64,000 bases of DNA from Paraspadella gotoi. Taxonomy: Eukaryota; Chaetognatha. Of the stretch, positions 11,336 through 24,500 are shown piece by piece. The position numbers and the translations under genes were made by a program. The notes beneath the pieces are model-generated. The model saw only the letters and a program-made list of their open reading frames with translations, ran no database searches and was not told where the DNA came from. How positions within the stretch are numbered: the first letter of the stretch is position 1; every line of letters begins with the position of its first letter. The DNA is taken from positions 25,745,293 through 25,809,292 of the forward strand of contig CM119267.1 in NCBI GenBank assembly GCA_051294375.1, given 5' to 3'.

Positions 11336-12455
11336 CATTCATTTCTTGAGTTTATTTTTTTATTGTTGGTAACTTCTGTAGTAGAGCGTTAGTTTTATAT
11401 AAAAAACTTTTCATTTATAAGGTGTTGATAACTATTTAATTATAGGTTAAGAATAGTTTTGATATTTAAATAGTAATAGTGGGAATTTAGATACTCAGGT
11501 TTATCGGACTTCGAATTTTTAGTTCCATTTGTAAATAATTATTGAAAAGGATAATCAGTATTTGCTATTCGAGTGCCTTAAACGTTGCAGCATTAAAGAT
11601 TCCAAAGGAACACTTTTTTTGGTTTTTTGAAATTTTTATCAAGCTTTTTCAGCCAAAAAGATGAACATTGCGATGAAAATGAATTAAATTTATATAAAGC
11701 TTTAAGAGTTTAGGTGGCATGTGATAGTTTATACTCAAATATTTTTTGTATAATCCAGAAATTTATATTTTATATCACCAAAGTCATAATCATCGCAATT
11801 TGTGACGAATTATAGAAAGATAACCATGTTTTTTTTATTTAAAAAGGCCCAATTATTATTAAATACGTACATAATCCAATTGCTCCTGGCTCAAGCGGTT
11901 CATAACTATTTTTTTTTAATAATTAAAAATTGTCTTCAAAGTCAAACCCATAATTTTGGTATGATTGATGGTTTGTTTCTTTCTATGAACTTCGGAATTT
12001 GGTTTGTGTTTTTTTTATGTCCCAATCACTGATGATCTCTTTTATTTAGTTTCAATCCCAAATGGATTTTAAAACGTTTTTGTTATTATAATACAACGAA
12101 GTCATATTATATGTGGAATATCTCAATCCCAAAGCAACGGAAAGTGATCCCAGAAGAAGGTAAAAGCATCATTCATAATAGTTGTTGTCCTTTTTTGAAT
12201 ATTTAACACGAAAGAGTTAAGGACGTTGATTTATTGATCGTTACGTAGGTCGCGCTCCTCCTATTATCAACTCTCGCTCAATAGTCACTAAATCTCAGCG
12301 CTGAACTTCTGAAGCTACTATTTTATTACATTCCCGTATTATTTTATTTAGAAATTCTAATAACGTTTGTCATTGCAATAAAAAAAACGAGATTTTATAC
12401 TCAGCATCGGCAACTCTTTCTTTTGTTTTTTTGTTTTTTTTTCAGTAGCCCCAAA
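11336..12455. other. Intergenic, nothing recognised
   Basis: AT-rich DNA upstream of FAM8A1. A short frame around 11802-12032 is hydrophobic but lacks homology signals and exon-like composition. The FAM8A1 promoter should lie within the last few hundred bases. Confidence 0.4.
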
Positions 12456-14563
12456 ATGTCAATAATGGACGTTAATAAAAAAAAAAACACTTTGCTTTGT
12501 GAAAAAAGTAAATCAAAAACCAATGAAAGCCCTCGAGAGGTTTCTTCAATGGCCGCTTACCACAAGAAATTGTCTCTATGGACTTGGCAATATTATCACT
12601 GGGTGCTCTATTGGCATTGGCACTCTCACGTGATGTCCTCCATTCAGCAACCTGCTCAACAATTGTCTTCCTCTTCTCGCGTTGTAGCGACAGGAGGCTC
12701 AACTTCCTCCTCCAATCAAATCCAATCAATTAATGTTCGGTTTTTCGGTCAGTCTCATCGTCAGATTATTCTTTTTAAATTAATTCAGTCCTCGTAATAT
12801 TTTTTTTTTCAAATTTGAAAAACGAGGGTTGATAGGCGAGGGTGGAAACGTGGCTCGTCTGCAAACCCATCGTGTTCCGCAATTGTGGAAGCGGATCGCC
12901 GCTGAGGCCATCGACTTTGTTCTTCTTTTCATCCTTAAAATCGGAGTGACGGTGTTGACGATCGATTGTTTGGGACTTTTCGACTTGGACAAGTACGACC
13001 TCAACGCCGTCATCGAAGACATGCGTCTCGAGACTTTGCTCGACATGACGACGGAACTCATGATCCTCGAGGTCATCCATCGACTCTGCGTCGTCGCTTT
13101 CGAGACGGTCTATGTCTCAAAATGGGGCGCCACTCCGGGCAAGCGCGCCCTCGATCTTCGAGTCATTTCCTGCGACGGTGTGCAGCCCTTAAATGATTCT
13201 AGCGCGCTTATCATTCGTCCTGGGCCTGTTAATTTAGGAAGAGCTTTTCTCCGCGCCTTCGTTAAAAACTTACTCAACACTTTTTTATTTCCCGCTTGTG
13301 CCACATCTTTGGTCTTTCGGTGAGATATTCGGTGTCGGAATTAATACTTAATTTTATTATTTTATACACTAAAACAAGTTTGAGCAAACAATGTCGGATC
13401 TGCCCACGATAATTAAGCGGTAAACGGCTAAATAGATAAATAAATAAATAAATACTATAGTAGAAATAATTACAAATAAAGTACAAATAATTTTTTCGAC
13501 TATTATTATTTTTACAACTTGCATACTTTTTTTTAACTCGCATAATTTTTTTCAACTTGCATACTTTTTTCAAATTGCATCATTTTTTCACTTAATTAAT
13601 TATTTAATTAAAACATTCATGAGTAAGCATAAATAATAAAAATCCAAGTCAACTTGTCTTTGGTTTTTTTCCATGCAAACTCATTTCCACTCCTCGATTC
13701 CAACGAAAATTTATATCCTGCTCAATCACACACTTTCTTACACACACACAAAATTTCATCCCATTCTATCCATCCAATTCATAATCGATTAATTATGGAT
13801 TAAAATGATTAACAAGATTCAAATAAAAGTGACTTATGTTTTTTCCATTTAAACTTTTATTAATAAATTAATTAATTTGATCCGAAATGTTTGTTTTTAG
13901 GTCTTTTCGTCACTTATAAATAAATTGATTGAATAATTAATTAATACATAACTAAATAAATTGATTGATTGAATAAATAATTGATTAATTGATCGATTAA
14001 TTATTTGATTAATTAATACATTTTGCATTTACATTTAATATAAAAAGAAAAAAAGCATAATCAATTAGTGAAACAGGTTTTTTGTTTTTTCCATTTAAAC
14101 TCATTTCCACTCGCACGATTCCATCGAAACTTGATTTCCACCTTAATCACACACTTTCCTACCCACATACAAAATTTAAAGTCAATCGCCCCATCCACTC
14201 ATGAGTAATTGGGGTTCAAATAGTGAAATATATCTTTTTGTTTTTTCCATTTAAACTCATTTCCACTCGCAAGATTCCATCGAAACTTCATATCCAGCTC
14301 AATCACACACTTCCCTACCCACACACAAAATTTCATTCCAATCCATCCATCCAATCATGATCAATTATAGAGTCGGGATCTGCTGATAAGCAGATCCGAC
14401 TAAAAATTGTTAAGGTTGTACCAAAGTAAATGCAGAATTATGAATTGATGGACTTGTTTCTCTCAATTTCAGGCATGGTCGTGCCTCTTATGATTTTCTT
14501 TCACGCACCATTGTCGTCGAGGACAACAGGCCCCGGAACAGAAATGAAAGACCATTGCAATAG
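12456..14563 (+). CDS. FAM8A1: FAM8A1, RDD-domain ER membrane protein
   Basis: FAM8A1 is an ER membrane cofactor of the HRD1 ubiquitin ligase in ER-associated degradation. Exons are 12456-12747, 12827-13319 and 14473-14563, all GT-AG, giving 291 residues. The N-terminal Trp/Tyr-rich helix (WTWQYYHWVLYWHWH) matches the family. The RDD domain follows: RVPQLWKRIAAEAIDF, membrane segment one (VLLFILKIGVTVLTI), YDLNAVIEDM, a second hydrophobic helix around HRLCVVAFETVYV, GATPGKRALDLRVISC, then NLGRAFLRAFVKNLL. The small last exon adds ASYDFLSRTIVVE, equal to the conserved AYDIVAGTIVV closing motif, which confirms the splice across 13319/14473. The acceptor at 12826 could instead be the in-frame one at 12835. 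Intron 2 holds a family B element. Confidence 0.9.
13374..14406 (+). mobile_element. Family B element (Helentron/HINE-like), FAM8A1 intron 2
   Basis: Starts CAAGTTTGAGCAAACAATG then TCGGATCTGCC and ends with the hairpin GTCGGGATCTGC...GCAGATCCGAC plus TAAAAA. One hairpin arm is thus repeated near the opposite end. The interior is TTAATTAAT-rich tracts plus several tandem variants of a CATTTAAACTCATTTCCACT block. No transposase frame is present. The architecture fits non-autonomous Helentrons (inference). Confidence 0.7.
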
Positions 14564-17089
14564 TAAAGATTAATGAGTTGGAATATTGTCATCGTCAGTT
14601 AATTCTTGTCTAAAAAATTTATTTTACACGGATTTCAAATAGGAGTGAGATGAAAAAAATTGTTATAACTCTTAACTGACTGAATGTAATTAATATTTGT
14701 TCATTTTAATTTCTTTTATATTTATTAGTTAGTAAAATGTCTCGGGCGCATGCAAAAAAGTTTTCATTAATATATTTCAAGGTTTAGTTAGGCAACAGGC
14801 TCTTGCCAGATCATTGTTCTTTTCCAATTATTTTTCAAAGATGAAATTTTTATTTTCCATAAGTTTTAACTAAAAAACCTATAAAATGAAAGTTGCTGTC
14901 ATTGTGGTTGTGAAAAAGTTTGACATTCTGATTGCTCAGACACATACTCTAATGTCTATATTTGTAAGATGAACCTAAATTTTCAAACATTTAAATTTTT
15001 TTCATAAAAATATACCTTATAAGATTCCTCCATGAATTTTTAAATTTGTCAGAACGTTTTTCTCTTTTTTTTCCATATTTTTTTGACACGCTAAACGTTT
15101 CTCTGATTACGCAAAATTTCATGAAAGAAATAAAAAAATAATAGTACCAATAGTTAGTGTTATGTCTCGAATAGATGAAAAAAAACCTTGTTTAAAAATT
15201 CGATTAGGAAGTGGGGTAAAAGGCTTACGAATGGCATCCTCCATACTGTTCACGCTGACATACTGACATGATAATCATGACCTTTTATGTCTTGTGAAAT
15301 GGGGGCAGTAAAGAAACCTAAAAAATTTGATCATTAAGTCAGTCAATGAAACCTTTCCAATGGGCTATTCCGCGAAATTTTTTTTCTTAATTAAAATGGA
15401 TGATAAGTAATAGAATTAAATTCCTTGTATAAAGGTTGTTATATTTAAAAGAAAATTATCACTACAAATAAACACAATCATGTCTTGCTTTGTCAAATAT
15501 GTCGTCACCTATGTAATTTTGAATAATTTTATTATGATAAACAAGCTTTTTGTTTGCAGTTGAAGATAATGCACAGACAAGACTGTTTATATCAATCTGA
15601 AAATATCTTTGTATTTATCATTTTTCATATTTAAAAAACATAAATTTTTGCTTGTTTTTTACTTTAACTGAAAAATACAAGCAAATTTATGGAGTAGAGA
15701 AAATTTAATAGTAATCAAAATGTAATTTAGTCTTTCCTTTTTCAAATTATGAAAGAAAAAAAAATTTTTTATATATCTTCCATTGAAATTTTTAATGCAA
15801 AAAACTGTTATACTTTTAACTCCGATTTAAATAAAAGCTGTGTAAAGATTTATGGATAAAATTTAATAAAACTATTTTAGAAAGGTGTCCCTTGATTAGG
15901 GCTTTAATTTGATACCTCGCCCACATTCCTACCTCTTTTCTTTCAAAAGTTATTCAAGAAAAGAATTTTTTTTACCGTTAGAGAACTAAAGATTTGAACT
16001 ACGCAGTACAAATCTTTAAATAAAAATTTCGGCAAAGCGGGAGTATCTCAATTTATCCTATTGGTACAATACCTAAATTTAAAAATAAAACCTAAAGAAA
16101 AATTTTCCATCTTCTAGAGACATATCACTTTCAGGTGTAACCACCGTCTTACTCATTTATGGATTATGCTGGAAAAAATCAGCAAAATGTTTTCTCTTTT
16201 TTTTAAATAGTTTGTACTAGCACGTCAGAAATCTAAGAAGAAACTCAAAAATTTTATTCTGACAAACTTTGCCTTTCAAGGCTGACGTTTACAACTATAT
16301 CTCGAAAACCATTGTAGGAATTTAAAAACGTTTTTTTTGCAAGTGAATATTGATATCATCCTCCAGGGACCGGCATAAAAATATATAAAACAATAAACTG
16401 ATATTAGCTCTCGAGTGAGTTATCTAACCTTATAACAGGAAGGCCCTATTCAAATGCAAAAAAAAATTGCTTTTTTGAAATTCGACCATTCCATTTATGA
16501 GCCCATAGGCATAACTAAGAAAGTAAGCAGGCTGGCCGACTGGGAATTGAAAAATAAAAAACGTCAGCGATTTTTCTACCAAGTGCAAAATCTGAAGTTG
16601 CTAGAACAAATTATTTAGCCACACTATTTGATCCTTTCATTTCCTTTCATTTCCCATTTGAAATCTGTGTAATTCAACTCATCAAAGCCAAGAACTCAAA
16701 CGCTGCCTGAAAAAAAAAATAATCTTTTATTTTATTTCCTTTGTATTAGTATATACTAAATGGATTTTTAAATCTCACCTTCGTTCCCTTTCTTTTCTTG
16801 TTATAAATTATTAAATTTATGTCAATAGCGAAATTGGCTTTGGGGCTTCGTCTCACTTTGTCTGCCACGATTTCCCTATTCCCTATAATTTTTTTGCAAT
16901 TAATATAGATAATTTGGAAATGATTGATTATCACTTTATCTTGGCAATGAAATGATCTTCCATGATGTTTTTTTTATTCAATAATCGCTTATTATGTCGA
17001 CGAATTCGTACTTGTCAATTCATAGCCAAGTTGAACCACTTAAAGACATAAGACTGAAGATTTAACTTTATTAACTAAATTTTGAGAGG
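14564..17089. other. Intergenic region with a diverged family F copy
   Basis: Between FAM8A1 and SAP18. From about 14980 to 15970 the sequence is a diverged copy of the middle of family F (compare 32270-33310), sharing TTTTTTGACACG, AGTTATGTCT, GGAAGTGGGGTAA, GGTATCCTCCAT-like and ATTAGGGCTTTAATTTGATA in the same order. The remainder is AT-rich with no open frame I would call a gene. Confidence 0.6.
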
Positions 17090-20000
17090 ATGGAACAAAA
17101 CCCGAGAATGGAATCGACTATCAACGAAGAGAAGCCAATTGACAGGGAAAAGACTTGCCCTCTCCTCCTCAGAGTTTTTTGCGCTCAATATCGGTGAGTG
17201 AGCTCCCCCGCCTCCCCCCACACACGCTGATGTAACGAAGGTGGATTCCATCTTACGATCCAATCTCAATGATAAAGACGATTTCGTCAAGACTCGTTTT
17301 AATCACTCGCACCACTAACGCGGGTTAAAATTGATCACTTTTTATCATTAAGAGTTCTGTAGTATAAAATTCCTTTGTCCATCATATACTTAATCAATAT
17401 TTACTATCACTTTTTTAACTAGTGAAGCACAGTATAACATTGAAGCATTTAAATATTTATCAATGCATAGGCAATGATAAATTTTTTTTGTAAAAAAATT
17501 AATTTTTAAGAACGGATTCAGATAGCCCATAAAAAGTTGTCTACACAAAGTATAATGCGTTTTTCAATATTTTAATGATAAGTGGGTCAAATAATGGAAA
17601 AACTCTATAAAATCATCATCATCGTACCATAATTTTTATAGTTTTTTCTAATTTTAACCAATAAATCATAAAAATTTGTAAATCTTGTATTAATTTTTTA
17701 TTTATTTTTTTAAGCTCTACCCGAATCAGTTTTTAAAAATTCTGATTTTTAAAAAAAGATTTTTCATGATTTATAGTAATACGATAAGATTTAAATGCTT
17801 CTATGTTATTAACTATACATAAAATCTTAATTTTTTTTGCTGTAACGCTATTTATATTACAGAACTCTTAGTTTTTACTTTGTTCCGCCTTACGCTCCAC
17901 ATCTAATCAGGCATCACGACGCCAGGGAATACCGCGGCGGCGCCACGCCGGCCAATGAACTGCAGATCTACACGTGGATGGACGCTACGCTAAAGGAGCT
18001 TACCTCCCTCGTCAAAGAAGTGAGTAGAAAGCATGAGCAGTGTTTGTAAAGCTTGGTACAATTGTAACAAGTTTGAGCAAACAATGTCGGATCTGCCTCC
18101 GATAATTTTTTCCACTCATCATTTTTTTAACTCACTTCATTTTTTCAACTCATCATTTTTTCAATTTGCATCATTTTTACAATTCGCATCATTTTTACAA
18201 TTCGCATCTTTTTTTCAACTTGCATCATTTTTTCACATTAATTAATTAAAACAATTTATTCAGTAATCATAAATAATAAAGATTCAAGTAAATGTGACTT
18301 GTGTTTTTAGTCGGATCTGCTTTCAGCAGATTCCGACTCTATAATTCACTTTGTTGGTCCGCCCCCTCAATATTATCGGGCACTCACTTATATCATGTCA
18401 GAACATCGAATTATGATAAATTATGCAAAAAAAACGATGTCCGTCTGTCCGTCCGTCCGTCCCACCTTAGCAAAAAACACCATTTACTCGTTATTGGATT
18501 GATGGATTGAAATGAATTTGTGTGTGGGTAGGGAAGTGTATGATTGAGCTGTATATGAAGTTTCGATGGAATTGTCCGAGTGGAAATGAGTTTAAATGGA
18601 AAAAACAAAAAAATATATTTCACTATTTGAACACCAATTACTCATGAGTGGAAGGGCGATTGACTTGAAATTTTGTATTTGGGTAGAAAAGTGTGTGATT
18701 AAACTGAAATCAAGTTTCAATGGAATCGTTTGAGTGGAAATGAGTTTAAATGGAAAAAAACAAGAACCTATTTCACTAATTGATTATGCTTCTTTTTCTT
18801 TTTTATTAAATGTAAATACATATGTATTAATTAATCAAATAATTAATCAGTTAATTAATCAATTAGTCAATTAATTAATCAATAATTAATTAATCAGTCA
18901 ATTAATCAATCAAAAACACATTTCTGATCAAATTAATTAATTAATTGTCTAATTTAATTAAATAATTAACTTGAATAAATTAATTATTAATTAATTAAAT
19001 AATTTACTTGAATTAATTATTAATTAATTATTAATTAATTAATTACCGATAATGATCGTGGGCAGATATGACATTGTTTGCTCAAACTGGTTTCCATTTA
19101 AACTCATTTCCACTCGCACATTTCCACCGAAAAATTTATATCCAGCTTCATCACACACTTTCCTACCCACACACCAAAATTTCAACTCAATCTATCCATC
19201 CAATTATGATTAATGAGTAATTATTGGTTAAAATAAGTAAAAAGATTCAAGTAAATGTGACTCATATTTTTTTCATTTAAGTTCATTTCCACTCGCACGA
19301 TTCCATCGAAACTTTATATCCAGTTTCATCACACACTTTCCTATCCACACACAAAATTTCATTCCAATCCAACCACCCAATCACGAGTTATTGGAGCTTT
19401 TAGCTAAGGTGGGATGGACGGACAGACAGACAGACGGAGGAATGAACATTTTTTTGCATAATTTATCATAATTCGATGTTCTGACATGATGTAAGTGAAT
19501 GCCCGACAAGATTGAGGGGGCGGACCGACGGACCGACAAAGTGAATTATAGTCGGGATCTGCTGATAGCAGATCCGACTAAAAATCTCCAAGAAACCACG
19601 AATAGCTATTTGCGCCATTAGTTAGTGAGGAAAGATTGGAAAATAAAAAAAATAACGAAAGTCAGAGTAAAAAAATATTTTATGCATGGAGATCAGTTAT
19701 GAATGTCAAAAAGAAAAAAAAGATCATGAATAATAAACTGATAAAGGAATAGTAACGATGATAAAAACGAAGTGATAATAAGGACGCAACTTTGTATGTA
19801 TACTTTGTGTCTTCTTGATGCAATCGATCCCTTCTACCTCAATCCATTTTTTACTTTTCTCGACCGAAGGTCAACCCTGACGCGCGACGTAAAGGAACGA
19901 CTTTTGAGTTCAGCATAGTCTACACGGAGCAGCGCGCCCCTGGCTACAAACTGCGACCCATCGGGACCACGCAGTCTGGTCAGTGTGCCGAGTGAGAGTG

Positions 20001-20206
20001 ATTCGATTCACGAATGATAAAAACATCGTCTCTTTCCCCCGCACGCCTCAGGTGGCAAGAGCGCGGACGACGCGATTTCGCTGGGCTCGAAAAGATTTCA
20101 GATCGGCGATTACATTGACATAGCTATCACTCCCCCGGGTCGCGGTACTATGAGCATGGAACCCCGCGGAATGAGGGGTCCTCTGCCTCGAGGCAGATAT
20201 ATTTAA
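17090..20206 (+). CDS. SAP18: SAP18, Sin3/ASAP complex subunit
   Basis: SAP18 is a ubiquitin-like-fold subunit of the ASAP/PSAP complexes at the exon junction complex and of Sin3 histone deacetylase. Exons are 17090-17193, 17911-18019, 19870-19978 and 20052-20206, all GT-AG, giving 158 residues (usual about 150). Conserved stretches join across the splices: PIDREKTCPLLLRVF, HHDAREYRGGATPANELQIY, TWMDATLKELTSLVKE, VNPDARRKGTTFEFSIVY, PGYKLRPIGTTQSGG and RFQIGDYIDIAITPP. The exon 2 acceptor at 17910 restores family spacing; the upstream ACAG at about 17862 would add 15 foreign residues. The tail is Arg/Gly/Pro-rich. Intron 1 holds a family G repeat; intron 2 (1.85 kb) holds nested family B elements. 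Confidence 0.95.
17316..17815. repeat. Dispersed repeat family G, copy 2 (SAP18 intron 1)
   Basis: Matches the ordered words of the copy at 4137-4640. It contains TAAGTGGGTCAAATAATG, a word also close to one in the hAT-like element at 48041-49138. Non-coding; boundaries approximate. Confidence 0.5.
18067..19584 (+). mobile_element. Family B element with a second copy nested in reverse (18306-19088)
   Basis: The outer copy begins CAAGTTTGAGCAAACAATG at 18067 and ends with its hairpin plus TAAAAA at about 19584. Inside it, 18306-19088 is an oppositely oriented copy: it opens with TTTTTAGTCGGATCTGC and the hairpin, and closes with CATTGTTTGCTCAAACT, the reverse of the left terminus. Both carry GGAC-type short tandem repeats. 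The nesting shows that family B elements insert into each other. Confidence 0.7.
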
Positions 20207-20571
20207 CTCTTTGTTTTAACTATCAACTTCAGAATCGTATTCGTTATTTAGATTTCACCAGTTTTTAAAATAAGAAAAAAATCGTTTGTCACCGTAGTTT
20301 GTTAATGAACCTCGCATCGTTAAGACAATTTTTTTTGCCAAAACGAATCTGAGTATTTTTTCGAATTCAAATTTGAAAACCAAATGTACTTCTTCGAATG
20401 TTTATTTTCTCTTAATTTCCTTTGCCCTTCATTCGCTTTCGCGACTTTTCCATATTCATTTTTCAGATTGTGTTTAAATTTCTTTTCGAGCTCTGCTTGA
20501 AGAGCTGCCACTAAACTCCGGTACACTTTCTCTTATGGTTCTCTTATGTTTTTGAATCAGTCATCTGTTAA
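20207..20571. other. SAP18 3' region, nothing else recognised
   Basis: AT-rich flank downstream of the SAP18 stop. A minus-strand frame at 20320-20526 is Lys/Glu/Asn-rich without homology or exon-like composition and was not called. Confidence 0.4.
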
Positions 20572-21325
20572 CAAGTTTGAGCAAACAATGTCGGATCTGC
20601 CCACGGTCATTATCGGTAATTAATTAATATTAATTAATAATTAATTCAAGTTAATTAATTAATTAATAATTAATTTATTCAAGGTAATTATTTAATTAAT
20701 TAGGCAATTAATTAATTTGATCCAAAATGTTTGTTTTGATTGATTAATTGACTGATTAATTAATTATTGATTAATTAATTGACTAATTGATTAATTAATT
20801 GATTAATTATTTGATTAATTAATACATCTTGCATTTACATTTAAAATAAAAAAAGAAGCATAATCAATTAGTGAAACAGGTTCTTTGTTTTTTCCATTTA
20901 ATCTCATTTCCACTCAAACAATTCCATCGAAACTTGATTTCAAGTTTAATCACATACCTTTCTACCCAAATACAAAATTTCAAGTCAATTGCACCATCCA
21001 GTCATGAGCAATTGGTGTTCAAATAGTGAAATTTTTTTTTCCTTTTTCTATTTAAACTCATTTCCACTCGAACGATATCCAGCTCAATCACACACTTCCC
21101 TACCCACACACAAAATTTCATTCCAATCCATCCATCCAATCACGAGTAATTGGTGTTTTTTGCTAAGGTGGGACGGACGGACATCGTTTTTTTGGTTTAA
21201 TTTATCATAATTCGATGTTCTGACATGATATAAGTAAATGCCCGACAAGATTGAGGGGGCGGACCGACGGACCGACAAAGTGAATTATAGAGTCGGGATC
21301 TGCTGAAAGCAGATCCGACTAAAAA
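20572..21325 (+). mobile_element. Family B element, compact copy (SAP18-BLVRA spacer)
   Basis: Left end CAAGTTTGAGCAAACAATG then TCGGATCTGCC; right end GTCGGGATCTGC...GCAGATCCGAC plus TAAAAA. The interior has TTAATTAAT tracts, two CATTTAAACTCATTTCCACT-type blocks and a short GGAC repeat. About 750 bp, the cleanest short copy in the window. Confidence 0.7.
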
Positions 21326-21447
21326 CAACAAATACCTAAGATACTAGAAAGAAAATGTAAATAAAGGTTCGATTTTCGGTGGATCATTGCAAATTTTCAT
21401 GACGTAGAACCGAAAATCTTTAACAATTTTGATCGGTTTTCGTTATT

Positions 21448-21502
21448 CTCTTCTCTTCTCTTCTCTTCTCTTCTCTTCTCTTCTCTATTCTTCTCTTCTC
21501 TA
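21448..21502. repeat. TTCTC pentamer microsatellite
   Basis: About ten tandem TTCTC units with one imperfect unit lie directly upstream of the biliverdin reductase start codon (21515), so they fall in the 5'UTR or core promoter. A pyrimidine tract here could also act as a transcription-start or splice-acceptor element (inference). Confidence 0.8.
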
Positions 21503-21514
21503 TTTCTATCCTCA

Positions 21515-24500
21515 ATGGCGGCTGTGTCGGCGTCGTCATCAGTCTTGAGATTTGCAGTGGTGGGACTTGGTAGCGCGGGCAGTGGGCGTGTCCGTGTCCT
21601 TCAGACGGAGGAGAGCCGCCTGGCCGGTTTTGAACTCGCGTCGGTCGTGACGCGGAGGATCCCGCCTGACGACGTCAAGCATCTCGCCGTCGACTTCGAG
21701 GATGTCCTCAAAGGTGGGTCTACTTTTTTTGATTCTCCCCTCTTAATGCTAAGAAATTAAGTCGCGCATCGTTGTTTCTTTCCATATCCATATTTTCGAT
21801 AACGCTTCTTCATCTACAACTCCTGCCCGCCCAGACCCTGATATCGACGCGGCCGTCGTCTGCACCGAAAACTCAACCCACGAGGATTTCGCCGCGCGAC
21901 TCCTCGACGCCGGGAAACACGTAATCATCGAGTACCCGGCCGCACTGAGCCAAGGCGGAGTGGATCGCCTCTACGCCCTCGCGGAGGTAAAAGGGAGGAA
22001 AGAAAAGTGAAGACGCGATTAGAAACGAGTCGCTGTGGACAATCTTTCCTTCTTTTCTCTCTTCTTCTTCTCTTTCTCTTCTTTTCCTCGTCTCTTCCTT
22101 TTTTATCTTCCTATTAAACCTTGCAAGAGAGTTTAGCCACCTGCAGCAAGCCTACCGCCGGCTCCGTTGTTACGGAAAGCGAGGCAACTGTCGGAAAAAT
22201 CTCTGACCCATTGTGCGGGCTTAGACTTAAGTGCGGGGACTATCCACATTGGTCATTTCAGCCCCCAAAAATTGTTCCATTTGGCAGGAAAAGGGCGTGA
22301 TCCTCCACGTGGAGAACATTTCTTTGCTGACCAGCACCGCCGACGAACTCAAGGAAAAGATCGGCTCCATGGGGAAACTCATCGAGGGATCCATGCACAT
22401 GAGTCGAGGGTATAAAAGTCCTCAATCCAATGGATTTTTTTCTTTTCAAGGTGAGATGCTGCCATTTTCACCCAGAATTTCTCAATGTCAGTTCTTTATT
22501 TCACCTTCGTAGTCAAGGATGAATCTCGGTTTTAACGAATAAAAAAAAAGTTCTATATTGATATTGTTAATTGTTATGTATTGTTTTGTTAAACTTAAAC
22601 CGAGTTTTGATCCGAGGTAAACGAACCTTGGGTTCCGATGATAAAAAAAAGCACCGATTTTTATATTCTTTTTCCTCCACATTAAATCGAGTCCCTTTTT
22701 CGCTTCTCCTTTCCTCGCCCTCCACTGTGTTTACTGTAAGATATTGGCTTTCGTCACTAACCTCTTTTTTCGTTTTTCTTCACTAACTAACCTCTACGTC
22801 GATCGTCAAGTAATAAGGCGCCTAATTGCAAGCGTTGATAATGTATTTCTATATCATAAATGTTTTATAGTAACGATTTAAAATGTACATTTGTTTAATT
22901 ACGCTGGTGTATATTTCATAATTTTTTTATCGTCGCAATCGCTTAGCGTTTGCGACGATATTGTAACGCTTTTGCGCATAAGTGGCGTCGTCGTCATTGT
23001 TGTTGTCGTCGGCGTTCCAAATTATAGATCGCCTTTTTTATGATTAAATTTGGGTGTATGAAGCTGAAAATTTATATACAGCTTCTCATCATCGATGTGC
23101 TTAAAATTGAGTCTGGACAGTTATTAAATGTTTTGTTTACATTTTATCAAAACAAACAAATTTTCTCTTTTATTTTCATATTTCATTCTCTCTCTCTTTT
23201 CTCTTTTAATTACATGTCTCACTCCCTCTCTCTTTTCCCTCGTCACTGATTCATAAGGAAAAAAAACGAGTCTGCAGGGGCTTATTCTTTTTCTCTCTTT
23301 TCTCCTGCTGCTCCTGCTGCTGACTTTTGATTTTTTTTCTTTTTTTCTGGGTGCCTCTGCTGCTGCCGCTGCTGATTCGTCCGAAAACGATTTGGCGACT
23401 CTCTCTCTCTCTCTCTCTTTCTCTCTTTTTTTTTCTCAGGGGCTGCGTCTGCTGATCAGTTTATTTTTTGACAATAAAAAAGTTTTTTAGTTGCTTAGCG
23501 TTTGTTTTCTAAATATTCTAAATATTAATCAGAATAATCTTTTTTTTCAATATATATTTACTTTATTATTTTATTTTACTTTACTTCATTTTACTTCACT
23601 TTAGTCTTTTCTTCACTTCGTCAGTTTCACTTTGTCTTTTGTCTGGGAATGTTGACAGTGTTTAGAGAGGTCGCATTCGATCAAACTGCTTGCTTATGCA
23701 TATGAAGGTTAAAAGTAAAACAAAAGTACCTTCAATAATGTCTTTTCAGACTTGGCACTTGCTAAAAATTAAACTCAAAAATAAGTTATTTTACTGTTTT
23801 ACATTTATTTTTTTTTTCTTTTTCTTTCTGTTTATAAATTAATTTTCTTTTCTCAAATTTGATTTTTTTAGTATCCAAATTTGTCGTCAATTCTAATTTT
23901 TCTTATGCGATTGCGACGATCCTTATGCTTTTAAGATTTTTTTTGATTAGTAAAACATATAAATATATAACTACGCAAACCGTCTCAACGTTCTCTTAGT
24001 ACATCTTTTAAAAACGGAGCGCTCCTTATCGCCAACGAGCAGCATGAAATGTAAAGCGATGGTTTTAAAATCAACTTTTTTTTCCAACTCCCAGAATTAT
24101 TCTCAGTTCAACTTAAAGAAAAGCATGCTATTTTGGTTTGTCTTAACTTAATAGTTGGACTGAGTTTCGCTTCTTCGATTTCCAGGCCTCTCCCGACTCT
24201 GGACCCTCGTCGACATTTTCGGGGACTTAAAACTCGTGGACGCTTGTCTTAAAGAGTTAGAGCCGCAGCACGTGGTCATGCAGGCGGCTTTCGAACCCGT
24301 CCAGACCCCAGGCGAGGATCCCCGGCATATTTAATAAATATTATATTATTTATCATCTCAACTTTTTTCGTTTCAAATGTTTTTTTTTATACGCTTCACT
24401 TAATGTTTTTTTAACATAGGCCTTTCCTGAATTTGGGTGCAGTGAAAAGTTAATTGTATGAACAATGAACATGGTATCAAAGTTCTATGTTGGGTAGCGG

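Noticed and set aside
12472-13304. Minus-strand open frames across FAM8A1 exons
   Set aside because: Antisense shadows; the + strand exons match FAM8A1 with correct splice sites.
16746-16934. Minus-strand 62-codon frame upstream of SAP18
   Set aside because: AT-rich, Lys/Ile/Asn-dominated, no splice or homology support.
17862-17910. Earlier SAP18 exon 2 acceptor (ATTACAG)
   Set aside because: In frame but inserts about 15 residues absent from the family; the acceptor at 17910 restores the conserved spacing.
18400-18480. Short regularly repeated GTCC units (also GGAC near 19420, 21170 and 56460) as a possible CRISPR-like array
   Set aside because: They are a 4-bp microsatellite internal to family B elements, without spacers, in a eukaryotic genome.
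22167-22415. Alternative open frame over BLVRA exon 3
   Set aside because: It reads the exon in the wrong frame; the +22231 frame joins exons 2 and 4.
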